Of a stretch of 64,000 nt of DNA, positions 17,208-25,875 are shown one piece after another. Position 1 is the stretch's first letter. Each line of letters starts with the position of its first letter. Where the stretch lies: NCBI GenBank assembly GCA_963817785.1, contig CAWFPL010000003.1, positions 248,001-312,000 of the forward strand, written 5' to 3'. Source of the stretch: JAKALD01 sp963817785 (GTDB lineage Bacteria > Pseudomonadota > Gammaproteobacteria > Burkholderiales > SG8-39). The translations under genes and the position numbers were made by a program. A model generated the notes under the pieces. It worked only from the letters and a program-made list of their open reading frames with translations, was not told the origin of the DNA and did not search any database.

Positions 17208-17401
17208 CTAGATAATCAAGAAAGCCTGGAGCCGGTCGAAACCGTGGGCGACCTGCAGGCGGGCAATTGGCTCATCCGGGGCGACAACCTTGAAGCGCAC
17301 AAGGCGTTGTTGCCGTTCATGCCGGGCGGGTCGACTGCACCTTCATTCACTTGCTGTACAACGCCCGAAGCCGCCGGCCTTACGAGACCGAGGAGACCGA
17401 T
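17208..17401 (+). pseudogene. Remnant of a DNA methyltransferase (type III Mod-like), frameshifted
   Basis: A frame open from about 17208 encodes AGNWLIRGDNLEAHKALLPF, close to the GNxLIxGDNLEALKxLLPxY entry of type III/beta-class adenine methyltransferases. Around 17325 the continuation shifts frame to RVDCTFIHLLYNARSRR, matching the usual KVxCIYIDPPYNT. The catalytic DPPY is HLLY here and all downstream domains are missing. There is no start codon with a ribosome-binding site. It is a decayed fragment, probably of a restriction-modification locus, now fused in sequence to the HicB-like gene behind it. Confidence 0.65.
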
Positions 17402-17572
17402 ATGCAACTGACCGCCGTACTGACGCACGCGGAAGAGGGCGGCTACGTCGCCCTGAATCCAGAGACGGGCACCACGACTCAGGGTGAGACGGTCGACGAG
17501 GCGCTTGCCAATCTGCGCGAGGCGACCGCACTCTACCTGGTGGAATTTCCGCTGCAGCTCGTCAGCGAGTAA
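17402..17572 (+). CDS. HicB-like antitoxin-type protein, orphan
   Basis: A 56-residue protein, MQLTAVLTHAEEGGYVALNP and then GTTTQGETVDEALANLREA, matching the HicB/UPF0150 fold in which a short beta-sheet domain neutralises HicA. Related proteins usually continue past the EFPL segment with ten or more residues; here it stops after EFPLQLVSE. GGAG lies 7 bases before the ATG at 17402. No HicA-like gene is visible on either side, so it is an orphan or the survivor of a broken toxin-antitoxin pair. The next 130 bases hold no recognisable gene. Confidence 0.7.
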   Translation: MQLTAVLTHAEEGGYVALNPETGTTTQGETVDEALANLREATALYLVEFPLQLVSE

Positions 17573-17704
17573 CGGGCAATGCCGGTTCGCGATAGTGACC
17601 GACACGGGGTCAGCCGGTAAGTCGGTCGCCGCGCAGTTGCGAGCCGCGCTCAAGTAAGTCCGAACGCAGCGGACGCTTCACGGACGGGTGATAGACTGCA
17701 ACCG

Positions 17705-19144
17705 ATGCTCCGCAGCACCAAGATCGTCGCCACCCTCGGCCCCGCCTCCAGCTCGCCCGCCGTCCTCGAGCGCATGATCCACGCCGGGGTGGACGTGGTC
17801 CGGCTCAATTTTTCGCACGGCAGCGCGGAGGACCACCTGGCGCGCGCCGGGCTGGTGCAGGAGATCGGCCGCAGGGTCGGCCGCACGGTCGCCATCATGT
17901 GCGACCTGCAGGGTCCGAAGATCCGCATCGGCGAGTTCCAGAGCGGCCAGGTCACGCTGCAGAAGGGGCAGACGTTCGTGCTCGATGCGGAATGCGAGCT
18001 CGGCGACGCCGAGCGCGCCGGCCTCGACTACAAGGAGCTGCCGAGCGACGTCGCCCCGGGGGCGGTGCTGATGCTCGATGACGGCAAGATCGTGCTCGAC
18101 GTGATCGAGGTGCGCGGCGAGGAGGTGCGCACCGTGGTGCGCCACGGCGGCGTGCTGTCGAACAACAAGGGCATCAACCGCCAGGGCGGAGGGCTGACCG
18201 CGCCCGCGCTCACGCCCAAGGACATCGAGGACATCCGCACCGCCGCGAAGCTGCAGGCCGACTATCTCGCGGTGTCGTTCCCGAAGTCGGGCTCCGACAT
18301 GTACATGGCGCGCGAGCTGATGCGCGCGGCCGGCGGCAAGGCGATGCTGATCGCCAAGATCGAGCGCGCCGAGGCGGTCGGGGAAGCGGCGCTGCTCGAC
18401 ATCATGCGCGCCTGCGACGGCATCATGGTGGCGCGCGGCGACCTGGCGGTGGAGGTCGGCGATGCATCGGTGCCGGCGCTGCAAAAGCGCATGATCCGGC
18501 TCGCGCGCGCGGAGAACAAGCTCACCATCACCGCCACCCAGATGATGGAGTCGATGATCTCGAGCCCGACGCCGACGCGCGCCGAGGTCTCGGACGTCGC
18601 CAACGCGGTGCTCGACGGCACCGACGCGGTGATGCTGTCGGCCGAGTCGGCGAGCGGCAAGTACCCGGTGGAGACGATCGAGGCGATGGACCGCATCTGC
18701 GTCGAGGCCGAGCAGACCCAGCCGCTCAACCTGGACCAGGATTTCCTCAACCGCGTGTTCGCGCGCGTCGACCAGTCGATCGCGATGGCGGCGCTGTTCA
18801 CCGCGTTCCACCTCAAGGTGAAAGCGATCGCCTCGCTCACCGAGTCGGGCTCCACCGCGCTGTGGATGAGCCGCCTCAATTGCGGGGTGCCGATCTACGC
18901 GCTCACCTCGCAGACCTCGACGCGCTACCGCTGCGCGCTGATGCGCGACGTGTATCCGCTGATGGTGAGGTACGTCGGCCACGACCGCGAGGAGCTGATG
19001 CGCGAGGCCGAGGGCGTGCTGGTGCAGCACGGCGTGGTGAAGGAGGGCGACCTGATCGTGCTCACCATCGGCGAGCCGATCGGCAAGTCCGGCGGCACCA
19101 ATACGATGAAGATCGTGCGCGTGGGCGCGCACCTGCGCGGCTAG
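17705..19144 (+). CDS. pyk: Pyruvate kinase
   Basis: A 479-residue pyruvate kinase. It shows TKIVATLGPASSSP, VVRLNFSHGSAEDH, the catalytic-lysine region AMLIAKIERAEAVGE, MVARGDLAVEVG, TATQMMESM and VMLSAESASGKYPVETIEAM. The C-terminal allosteric domain ends DLIVLTIGEPIGKSGGTNTM. It normally follows pgk directly in this synteny group; here the fic island separates them. Its 3' end overlaps the convergent metE-like gene by 4 bases. Confidence 0.97.
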   Translation: MLRSTKIVATLGPASSSPAVLERMIHAGVDVVRLNFSHGSAEDHLARAGLVQEIGRRVGRTVAIMCDLQGPKIRIGEFQSGQVTLQKGQTFVLDAECELGDAERAGLDYKELPSDVAPGAVLMLDDGKIVLDVIEVRGEEVRTVVRHGGVLSNNKGINRQGGGLTAPALTPKDIEDIRTAAKLQADYLAVSFPKSGSDMYMARELMRAAGGKAMLIAKIERAEAVGEAALLDIMRACDGIMVARGDLAVEVGDASVPALQKRMIRLARAENKLTITATQMMESMISSPTPTRAEVSDVANAVLDGTDAVMLSAESASGKYPVETIEAMDRICVEAEQTQPLNLDQDFLNRVFARVDQSIAMAALFTAFHLKVKAIASLTESGSTALWMSRLNCGVPIYALTSQTSTRYRCALMRDVYPLMVRYVGHDREELMREAEGVLVQHGVVKEGDLIVLTIGEPIGKSGGTNTMKIVRVGAHLRG

Positions 19145-20169
19145 GCCGCCTGCGCGGACTTTCTCCCTTCATAGAGGTCGCGGCCGCCGACCAGGGCCTG
19201 GATCTTGCCGTCGGCGATGCCGCGCTTGAGCATCCAGAAGCCGCAGTCCGGGTGCACGTAGCGCACCCGGCCGGGCCCGAGCGTCTTTTCGGTGCGCTCG
19301 ATCGAGCGTGCGATCGCCTCGGGCGTCTCGATTTCGGTGCGCTTGACGTCGATGACGCCGACGCCCATGCCGATCTCCGGGCGCAGGTCCTTGAAGACCG
19401 CCAGTTCCTCGGCCGGCCGGTGCGCGCACTCCATGACGACGTGGTCGGCGTGCAGTGCGTTCAGGTAGTCGATGAGCCGCGCCCAGGTGCCGCGCTGGAT
19501 CGTCTGGCCGCCGTAGTTCCCGAAGCACAGGTGGACAGCCGCCTTCGCCCGCTTGGGCACCGCATCGAGCACGCGATTGATCGCCGCCGCCGCCCAACGC
19601 CACTCGTCCGGGTGTCCGGGAAGATTCGCCTCGTCGACCTGCACGACGTCCGCATCCAGATGCGCGACCTGCGCGGCGAGCGCGCCGGCGATGGCGTCGG
19701 CGAGCGCGGCGATGTCGCCGTAGTGCCTGTCGAGCAGCGTCTTGGCGAGCATGTGCGGGCCGGTGACGGTGAACTTGAGCGGGCGCGTCGCGAGCGACTT
19801 GGCGCGCGCGCAGGCCTGCGGCAGATCGAGCGTCCCCGGGCCGACCGGGCCGTCGACCACCCCCGGCGGACGGCTGCGAAAGCTCATCCCGCCCTGCTGC
19901 CGGTAGCCCATCAGCTCGTCGAAACCCAGACGCGTGCGCACCCCATCCATTGGCCGCACGAAGTACTCGATCATGCCGTTGGTTTCGGGGTGATTGACGT
20001 CGAAGCGATACAGCTCGCCGTCGCAGACCAGGTCGAGGCCCGCCCGCTCCTGGGTGTGCAGCACGACGCGCGTCGCGTCGACGAGCGCCTGCTCGGAAGG
20101 CAGCGCGGCGAGCCAATCCGGGACCGGATAGGAGCCGACGACGGTGGTCAGGATGCGCGGTGCGGGCAT
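19141..20169 (-). CDS. Cobalamin-independent methionine synthase-like protein (MetE C-terminal domain)
   Basis: 342 residues corresponding only to the C-terminal catalytic barrel of MetE. It begins TTVVGSYPVPDWL and retains the zinc ligands as HLC (His213, Cys215) and HPDCG (Cys309), plus VQVDEANLPGHPDEWRW. The N-terminal half of full-length MetE is absent, as in the archaeal-type and 'MetE core' methyltransferases. The methyl donor and acceptor cannot be read from sequence; homocysteine is the likely acceptor given the conserved zinc site. GGAGGACG precedes the ATG. Confidence 0.8.
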   Translation of the reverse strand: MPAPRILTTVVGSYPVPDWLAALPSEQALVDATRVVLHTQERAGLDLVCDGELYRFDVNHPETNGMIEYFVRPMDGVRTRLGFDELMGYRQQGGMSFRSRPPGVVDGPVGPGTLDLPQACARAKSLATRPLKFTVTGPHMLAKTLLDRHYGDIAALADAIAGALAAQVAHLDADVVQVDEANLPGHPDEWRWAAAAINRVLDAVPKRAKAAVHLCFGNYGGQTIQRGTWARLIDYLNALHADHVVMECAHRPAEELAVFKDLRPEIGMGVGVIDVKRTEIETPEAIARSIERTEKTLGPGRVRYVHPDCGFWMLKRGIADGKIQALVGGRDLYEGRKSAQAA

Positions 20170-20187
20170 GAGCGTCCTCCTGCCGCG

Positions 20188-20195
20188 ATTATAAT
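20188..20195. promoter_or_regulatory. Self-complementary -10 box between metE-like gene and epimerase
   Basis: ATTATAAT in the 61-base divergent gap contains a perfect TATAAT on both strands, so it could serve as -10 for either gene. On the minus strand a TTGGTG lies upstream at 19-base spacing. No -35 is obvious on the plus strand. Confidence 0.35.
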
Positions 20196-20230
20196 GATCC
20201 GCTCCAGGAATTCACCAAAGGGTTAAAAGC

Positions 20231-21259
20231 ATGGACCTCCCGCCGGAGCGCTTCGCCGACGTCGCGGCGCTCGAAGAGTTCATGACCGCGCCGACCCCGG
20301 AGCTGGCCGCGGACCTGGCGCGCGTCGACGGCGACATCGCGGTGCTCGGCGTCGGAGGCAAGATGGGGCCGACGCTCGCGCGCATGGCGAAGCGCGCGGC
20401 GCCCGGCAAGCGGGTGATCGGTGTCGCGCGCTTCTCCGAGCCGGGGCTGCGCGAGCGGCTCGAGTCCTGGGGCGTGGAGTGCGTCGCCTGCGACCTGCTC
20501 GAGCGCGCCGCGCTCGAGCGGCTGCCGCGCGTGAAGAACGTCGTCTTCATGGCCGGGCACAAGTTCGGCGCCCACGGGCACGCGGACTTCACCTGGGCGA
20601 TGAACGTGGCGGTGCCGTTCATGGTCGCCGAAACCTTCCGCGAAGCGCGCATCGTCGCGTTCTCGACCGCCTGCGTCTATCCCTACGTGGACGTTGAAAG
20701 CGGCGGCGCGAGGGAAGACCTGCCGGCCGTGCCGCCGCCGGGGGACTACGCCAACTCCTGCGCCGGCCGCGAACACATGTTCGAGTACGGCTCGCGCAAG
20801 TACGGCACGCCGGGGCGCCTGATGCGCCTGTCCTACGCGATCGACATGCGCTACGGCGTGCTGTACGACGTCGCCTCGAGTGTGTTCGCGGGCCGGCCGA
20901 TCGACCTCACCATGGGCTACGTGAACGTGATCTGGCAGGGCGACGCCAACGCCCAGGCGCTGCGGCTGCTGGCGCACTGCACGGCACCGGCCTCGCCGAT
21001 CAACGTCAGCGGGCCGGAGCGCACCAGCGTGCGCTGGCTCGCCGAGCGTTTCGGCGAGCGCTTCGGCAAGGCGCCGGTCCTGGCCGGACGCGAGGCGCCG
21101 ACGGCGTGGCTGATGGATACCGGCCAGGCGCGGCGGCTGTTCGGCGCGCCGCGCATCGCACTGCCGGAGATGATCGACTGGGTCGCCGACTGGGTGGCGC
21201 GCGGCATGCCCAGCCTCGGCAAGGCGACCCATTTCTCCACCCGGGATGGGAAGTTCTGA
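20231..21259 (+). CDS. NAD-dependent epimerase/dehydratase-family protein
   Basis: 342 residues with an N-terminal Rossmann motif GVGGKMGPTLARMA after a 35-residue helical lead. NVVFMAGHKFG and AFSTACVYPYVDVESGG resemble extended SDR proteins, but the catalytic YxxxK is replaced by YANSCAGRE, with no lysine in the expected place. The C-terminal half carries DLTMGYVNVIWQGDANA and NVSGPERTSVRWLAERFGER, a substrate-binding region like nucleotide-sugar epimerases. Substrate unknown. The downstream acetyltransferase starts inside its last 14 bases, so the two are coupled. Confidence 0.75.
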   Translation: MDLPPERFADVAALEEFMTAPTPELAADLARVDGDIAVLGVGGKMGPTLARMAKRAAPGKRVIGVARFSEPGLRERLESWGVECVACDLLERAALERLPRVKNVVFMAGHKFGAHGHADFTWAMNVAVPFMVAETFREARIVAFSTACVYPYVDVESGGAREDLPAVPPPGDYANSCAGREHMFEYGSRKYGTPGRLMRLSYAIDMRYGVLYDVASSVFAGRPIDLTMGYVNVIWQGDANAQALRLLAHCTAPASPINVSGPERTSVRWLAERFGERFGKAPVLAGREAPTAWLMDTGQARRLFGAPRIALPEMIDWVADWVARGMPSLGKATHFSTRDGKF

Positions 21260-22115
21260 GCCGGGCGGCATCGCCGAGCAGCCGCTGAACCTGGAGCGGC
21301 TCGAGGGTTTGCTCGCGCTCTCTCGGGCGGCCGGCTGGAACCAGAACGAGGCCGACTGGCGCATGCTGCTGCAGCTGGGACACGGCTGGGGTCTCGCGCG
21401 CCCGGATGGAACGCTCGTCGCCTCGACGCTGGTGCTGCCCTACGGCGGGCGCTTCGCCTGGGTGAGTATGGTGCTGGTGCTCCCCGAAGAGCGGCGCCGG
21501 GGCCACGCGTCGCGGCTGCTGCGGCGCGCGCTCTCCGAGCTCGAGGCGCGCAAGCTCACCCCGATCCTCGATGCGACGCCCGCCGGGCGCGAGGTTTACA
21601 CGCGCGAAGGATTTCACGACACGTGGGGGTTCGCGCGTTTTTCGCTGTGCGAGCCGCGCGCTGCGGTGGCTGGGGTGCCGTGGACAGGGCTGCGGCCGCT
21701 CGCCGAAGCCGACTGGCCCGCGATCCTGGAGCTCGATGCGCAGGCGTTCGGCGCGCGCCGCGAGCGGCTGCTCAAGGCGCTCGCGCTGCGCCTGCCGGCG
21801 GCTGCGCTCGTCGCCGAACGCGCGGGACGCGTCGTCGGCTTTCTGCTCGGGCGCGACGGCCGTGAAGCGCGCCAGCTCGGACCGCTGATCTCGCTCGAGC
21901 CCGATGCGGCGCCAGCGCTGCTTGGCGCCGCGCTCGCCCGCGTGGCGCCGCCGCTGTACATGGATATCTGCGATCATGCGCCCGGCCTGCGCGCCAGCGC
22001 CGAGGCGCATGGCTTCGTCTTTCAGCGACCCTTCATGCGCATGGTGCGGGGCGCCGATGGCTCGCCCGGCGACGAACGCAGGGTTTTCCTGGTCGCCGGT
22101 CCGGAATTGGGGTAG
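21246..22115 (+). CDS. GNAT-family N-acetyltransferase
   Basis: 289 residues with an N-terminal GNAT domain: SRAAGWNQNEADWRMLLQLG, MVLVLPEERRRGHASRLL as the acetyl-CoA pyrophosphate-binding Q/RxxGxG/A segment, and TPAGREVYTREGFHD as the late strand and helix. The second half repeats the fold more weakly (ILELDAQAFGARRERLL, RAGRVVGFLLGRDG), as in tandem GNAT proteins. Overlaps the epimerase gene. Substrate unknown. Confidence 0.8.
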   Translation: MGSSEPGGIAEQPLNLERLEGLLALSRAAGWNQNEADWRMLLQLGHGWGLARPDGTLVASTLVLPYGGRFAWVSMVLVLPEERRRGHASRLLRRALSELEARKLTPILDATPAGREVYTREGFHDTWGFARFSLCEPRAAVAGVPWTGLRPLAEADWPAILELDAQAFGARRERLLKALALRLPAAALVAERAGRVVGFLLGRDGREARQLGPLISLEPDAAPALLGAALARVAPPLYMDICDHAPGLRASAEAHGFVFQRPFMRMVRGADGSPGDERRVFLVAGPELG

Positions 22116-22207
22116 GGAGGACTGCACGGGCGCTGGGCACGGAAGCGGGCGAGTGGGCCTTCGCGCGCCGCGTCGCGACGCGCGGGTGCTCGCGTAGAAC
22201 GTCCCGA

Positions 22208-23731
22208 TCAGGGACCGGTCTGATCCGGCGGCGACGCGGAGGCGTCGCGCGGAACGGATTCCTGCGCCTGAACCGGGCCGGGCCCGGCGTGCGCGCCGTG
22301 AACAGGATCGTCCACGGAGCCGGAGCCATGGCCCGCCGAGCGGCTGGTGCGTCCCGTGATTGCGTCGAACAGCGAAGCGCGACTCGCCGTACCCTCCTTC
22401 AGCCCCAGCGCCTCGGCGTACACCGAGCGTTCGCGCAGCAGGCTGCCCAGCACCGACGCTACCACGCACGCCGGCATTGCGGCCAGCACTACGTTGTAGT
22501 TGCGGGTGATCTCGAATGCCATGATGGCCGCCATGGCTGGTGCGTGCGTGGTGGCGGCAAGCAGGCTGCCCATGCCGACCAGTACCCACAGCGCCTGGGA
22601 ATGCGTGGCATCGCCGAGCAGCAGGGTGTGCTGCACGAGCAGGCCGACGGTGCCGCCCAGCATCAGCGTGGGCGTGAGCACGCCGCCGGGAATGCCCGCA
22701 GCGCTCGCCGCAGTGACCGCGACGATGCGCAGCACGAACACCAGAGCCAGGGCGGACAGCGCCCAGTGCTCGACCAGCAGCGACTGCACCACGCTGTAAC
22801 CGTTGCCCCAGACGTCCGGCCGGATCATCGACAGCAGGCCGATGAGCAGCCCCATCAGCCCCATGCGCAGGGGCAGAAAATCGATCAGCGGCTGATAGCG
22901 CCTGCGCGCGGTGTCGAGCAGCCAGAGAAAAGCCGGCCCGAGCAGCCCGGCGATGAGGCCGACGAGAACCGCGTCGAGCAGGTCGGCGAACCCCACCACG
23001 GGAATGACATGCGACAGATACAGCGGGCCGGTGGCGAACAGCGCCTGGGTGGTGAGCTCGCCCATCACCGCGGCGACCAGGATGGCGGCGATTTCGCGCA
23101 ATGCCAGTCCGCCCAGAATGATCTCGGACACGAACAACGTGCCGGCGATGGGCGCGTGATACGCCCCGGCAAAGCCGGCGGCAGCGCCGCAGGCGACGAT
23201 GAGGCGGCGATGCGCCGCATCGCTGCGGCCGATGCGCCCCAGCAGCGACGACACCAGCGCGGCGAACTGGATCATCGTGCCCTCGCGGCCGATGGTGATG
23301 CCGCTGCTCACCCCGGCCAGCGACGACAGCGTGCGGGTGAGGTTGGGGCCGAGCGGCAACACGCCGTCACCGACCAGCACGGCTTCCATGTATTCCGGCC
23401 CGCGCGGGCGCTTGATCCAGCGCTGCCCGGCCCACATCACCAGGCCGCCCAGTGTCGCGCCCGCGGTGGGGATCGCCGCGCGCGCCCACAGGGGCAGGCC
23501 CGCGGCCGCGGCCACCAGATGCTCCTGCTCGGAGTAAATACGCATGATGGCGTACATCGCCTGGCGGAACCCCTCCACCGCGATGGCACTGCTGAACCCG
23601 ATCAGTGCGCCGACCAGCGTCATCGGTACCATGGGGTCAAGATTCACCCAGAACAGGCGCAGCCGGCTTCGAAGTGTGGAGGGCACAGAGAACGGCTCGC
23701 TTTCTCGATGCGCAGCGCAATCGATCGACAA
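22208..23731 (-). CDS. ClC-family chloride channel/transporter (ClcB-like)
   Basis: A 507-residue polytopic membrane protein. The ion-pathway motifs are IGREGTMIQFAALVSS, which keeps the gating glutamate of GREGP but with Thr in place of Pro, GAAAGFAGAYHAPIAGTLF, and GIPGGVLTPTLMLGGTVG in place of GxFxP. No C-terminal CBS pair is present. The first 30 residues are polar and the start could be later, for example at the Met near 23632. An FNR-like box lies 12 bases before the annotated start. Direction of transport cannot be told. Confidence 0.87.
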   Translation of the reverse strand: MSIDCAAHRESEPFSVPSTLRSRLRLFWVNLDPMVPMTLVGALIGFSSAIAVEGFRQAMYAIMRIYSEQEHLVAAAAGLPLWARAAIPTAGATLGGLVMWAGQRWIKRPRGPEYMEAVLVGDGVLPLGPNLTRTLSSLAGVSSGITIGREGTMIQFAALVSSLLGRIGRSDAAHRRLIVACGAAAGFAGAYHAPIAGTLFVSEIILGGLALREIAAILVAAVMGELTTQALFATGPLYLSHVIPVVGFADLLDAVLVGLIAGLLGPAFLWLLDTARRRYQPLIDFLPLRMGLMGLLIGLLSMIRPDVWGNGYSVVQSLLVEHWALSALALVFVLRIVAVTAASAAGIPGGVLTPTLMLGGTVGLLVQHTLLLGDATHSQALWVLVGMGSLLAATTHAPAMAAIMAFEITRNYNVVLAAMPACVVASVLGSLLRERSVYAEALGLKEGTASRASLFDAITGRTSRSAGHGSGSVDDPVHGAHAGPGPVQAQESVPRDASASPPDQTGP

Positions 23732-23742
23732 ACGGTTATGGA

Positions 23743-23756
23743 TTGATCCGGATCAT
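23743..23756. promoter_or_regulatory. FNR/Anr-like box next to the clcB-like start
   Basis: TTGATCCGGATCAT matches TTGAT-N4-ATCAA at 9 of 10 positions. It is only 12 bases before the annotated clcB-like start, too close for a class II activation site unless translation starts further downstream; repression, or control of the plus-strand stress gene 390 bases away, is also possible. Confidence 0.3.
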
Positions 23757-24148
23757 ATCGACCGCGGGTGGACGGCAGCGGCGGGGCGCGGATTGCCGCT
23801 GCGGCTCAGGCCGCGATCCACGCCGGTGCGGCCCACAGGACGTCGGCGTTCAGGGACGCGGTGGCGAAGGCTCGCATCGCTCGGCGCGCGGGCCGCGCGA
23901 GCGCCGATACCGGAGTCGACTCCGGCATGAATCCTCCAGGTATCGATAGCCATGCTCTCGCCGCTATCATCGTCTCGATGCGGGCGATCCGAACCGCTTA
24001 AGCCCCGGTTAAGTGAACGCGCGCATCGTGCGAATCGTCGGCAAAGACCGGTTCGCGCGGAGAACGCGTCGCAATTCTCCTGTCGCGATCGCGGAAAGAT
24101 CGCTCATCCCCCCATAGCCGTGTTTCACAACGAAAGGAATCCCCCGCC
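23757..24148. other. Intergenic region without a recognisable gene
   Basis: About 390 bases between the divergent clcB-like gene and the DUF1269-like stress gene. Short frames here have no ribosome-binding sites or recognisable composition. A small CTTAA-N7-TTAAG dyad lies near 24000. AACGAAAGGAA just before 24149 supplies the ribosome-binding site for the downstream gene. Otherwise nothing is seen. Confidence 0.4.
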
Positions 24149-24700
24149 ATGGCCACCACGGACATCGCAGTCGCCATCTACGACTCGCACCAGGAAGCCG
24201 AATCGGCCGTCAAGACGCTGCAACGCGCCGGTTTCGACATGAAAAAACTCTCCATCGTGGGCAAAGATTATCACTCCGAAGAACAGGTGATCGGCTATTT
24301 CAACGCCGGTGAGCGCGCGAAGTTCTTCGGCAAGCTGGGCGCGTTCTGGGGCGGCCTGGCCGGGATACTGTTCGGCAGCGCGCTGATGTTCGTGCCGGTC
24401 GTGGGGCACATCGTGGTGCTCGGCCCGCTTGCGGCTACCCTGGCGGGCGGCCTGGAGGGAGCGGTCCTCGGCGGCGGACTGAGCGCGCTCGCCGGCGCTC
24501 TGATTGGCATCGGCGTTCCCAAGGACAGCGTCCTTCGCTATGAAACCGCCCTCAAGGCCGACAAATTTCTTTTGGTCGCGCACGGCACCGCCGAGGACAT
24601 CGGGCGGGCCCGGGACCTGCTGCGCCGCACTGGTGCCGCTTCGGTCGATCAGCACACGGGGGCCGACGGAACGAAGCCCGGCGCGCGCGCGGCAGCCTGA
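24149..24700 (+). CDS. General-stress-type membrane protein (DUF1269-like)
   Basis: A 183-residue protein. The N-terminal 50 residues (VAIYDSHQEAESAVKTLQRA, then KKLSIVGKDYHSEEQVIGYF) form the small alpha/beta domain seen in general stress 17M-like proteins. NAGERAKFFGKLGAFWGGLA leads into a glycine-rich double membrane segment (residues ~70-125), and the C-terminus returns to a soluble DKFLLVAHGTAEDIGRARDL strand-helix. Proteins of this family are induced by stress; the molecular role is not known. The patatin gene follows 26 bases later. Confidence 0.75.
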   Translation: MATTDIAVAIYDSHQEAESAVKTLQRAGFDMKKLSIVGKDYHSEEQVIGYFNAGERAKFFGKLGAFWGGLAGILFGSALMFVPVVGHIVVLGPLAATLAGGLEGAVLGGGLSALAGALIGIGVPKDSVLRYETALKADKFLLVAHGTAEDIGRARDLLRRTGAASVDQHTGADGTKPGARAAA

Positions 24701-24726
24701 ACGCACGCAAGACACCGGAGAACGGA

Positions 24727-25854
24727 ATGGCCGGCACGACTGACAGCGGTCCCGAAGAGCTCGCCGTGCTCGTATTTCAGGGCGGCGGCGCGCTCGGCGC
24801 GTACCAGGCTGGAGTGTACGAGTCGCTGCACGAGGCAAACATCGCCCCCCTCTGGGTCGCCGGCATCTCGATCGGCGCAATCAACGCGGCGATCATCGCC
24901 GGCAATACGGCGGAGCGGCGCGTCGACAGATTGCGCGAGTTCTGGAATGGCGTGTCCTCGCAGCTGACCGCGGTTCCGGCGGCCGGTGGGCAGCACGCGC
25001 GCGCGGCGTTCAACGAAACGAGTGCCGCGTTCGCGGCACTGTTCGGGCTACCCGGCTTCTTCACGCCGCGGATGCCGCCCGCGGTGCTGCACCCGCCCGG
25101 GACGCCGCAGGCCGTCAGCGTGTACGACACCTCGCCGCTCGAAGGCACGCTCGAGCGACTGATCGATTTCGACCTTCTCAATTCCGGGCGGGTGCGACTG
25201 TCGGTCGGCGCCGTCAACGTGCGCACCGGCAATTTCGTCTATTTCGACACCGCGCGGCAGCGCGTCGCACCATGCCACATCATGGCCAGCGGCGCGCTGC
25301 CGCCCGGTTTTCCTCCCATCGAAATCGATGGCGAAGCCTACTGGGACGGCGGGCTGGTATCGAATACGCCGCTGCAGTATGTGCTCGACCAGCCGGCACA
25401 GCGCGACATGCTGGTATTCCAGGTGGATCTGTTCAGCGCGCGCGGCTCGATGCCACGCACCCTGAGCGAGGTGGCCGAACGCGAGAAGGACATCCGTTTT
25501 TCGAGCCGGACCCGTCTGAACACCGATGTGTTTCGCACGCGCCAGAACCTGGCGCTGGCGGCGCGCCGATTGGCGGTAAGGCTGCCGCCGGACTTGGCGG
25601 ATGACCCGGATGCCCGGGCGCTGGCCGCCGCGGGAGTGGCGGCTTCGGTGACGCTGGTTCACCTGATCCACCGCCGAAAGCAATACGAGACGCAATCGAA
25701 GGACTACGAGTTTTCGCGCGTCTCGGTAAACGAGCACTGGTCTGCAGGCGGCAACGACGTGCGCCGTACGCTGCGGCACCGCGCCTGGCGTTCCCGCGGC
25801 CGGCCGCAGGATGGCGTGCGCATCCTTGATCTCGCACACGAGGCCGAGGACTGA
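24727..25854 (+). CDS. Patatin-like phospholipase with C-terminal DUF3734-type domain
   Basis: 375 residues. The patatin fold shows the oxyanion loop FQGGGALGAYQAGV, the nucleophile elbow GISIGAIN with Ser48, and the catalytic Asp in the DGGL of AYWDGGLVSNTPLQYV. The C-terminal part (LIHRRKQYETQSKDYEFSR, then SVNEHWSAGGNDVRRTL) is the extension found in patatins that neighbour 3-hydroxybutyrate genes. GGAGAACGGA precedes the ATG. It forms a three-gene set with acetoacetate decarboxylase and 3-hydroxybutyrate dehydrogenase, suggesting a role in polyhydroxybutyrate or lipid turnover; this is inference. Confidence 0.88.
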   Translation: MAGTTDSGPEELAVLVFQGGGALGAYQAGVYESLHEANIAPLWVAGISIGAINAAIIAGNTAERRVDRLREFWNGVSSQLTAVPAAGGQHARAAFNETSAAFAALFGLPGFFTPRMPPAVLHPPGTPQAVSVYDTSPLEGTLERLIDFDLLNSGRVRLSVGAVNVRTGNFVYFDTARQRVAPCHIMASGALPPGFPPIEIDGEAYWDGGLVSNTPLQYVLDQPAQRDMLVFQVDLFSARGSMPRTLSEVAEREKDIRFSSRTRLNTDVFRTRQNLALAARRLAVRLPPDLADDPDARALAAAGVAASVTLVHLIHRRKQYETQSKDYEFSRVSVNEHWSAGGNDVRRTLRHRAWRSRGRPQDGVRILDLAHEAED

Positions 25855-25875
25855 ACCCATTGAGGAGACTAGGCC

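Noticed and set aside
17583..17657. Short frame RFAIVTDTGSAGKSVAAQLR ending at a TAA after the HicB-like gene
   Set aside because: It has no start codon or ribosome-binding site and no recognised family; possibly another remnant, but unsupported.
17402..17704. Complete HicAB toxin-antitoxin system
   Set aside because: Only the HicB-like frame is present; no HicA-like double-stranded-RNA-binding frame was found on either strand nearby.
23995..24013. CTTAA-N7-TTAAG dyad upstream of the stress-protein gene
   Set aside because: Arms of 5 bases with no second copy or promoter context; expected by chance.
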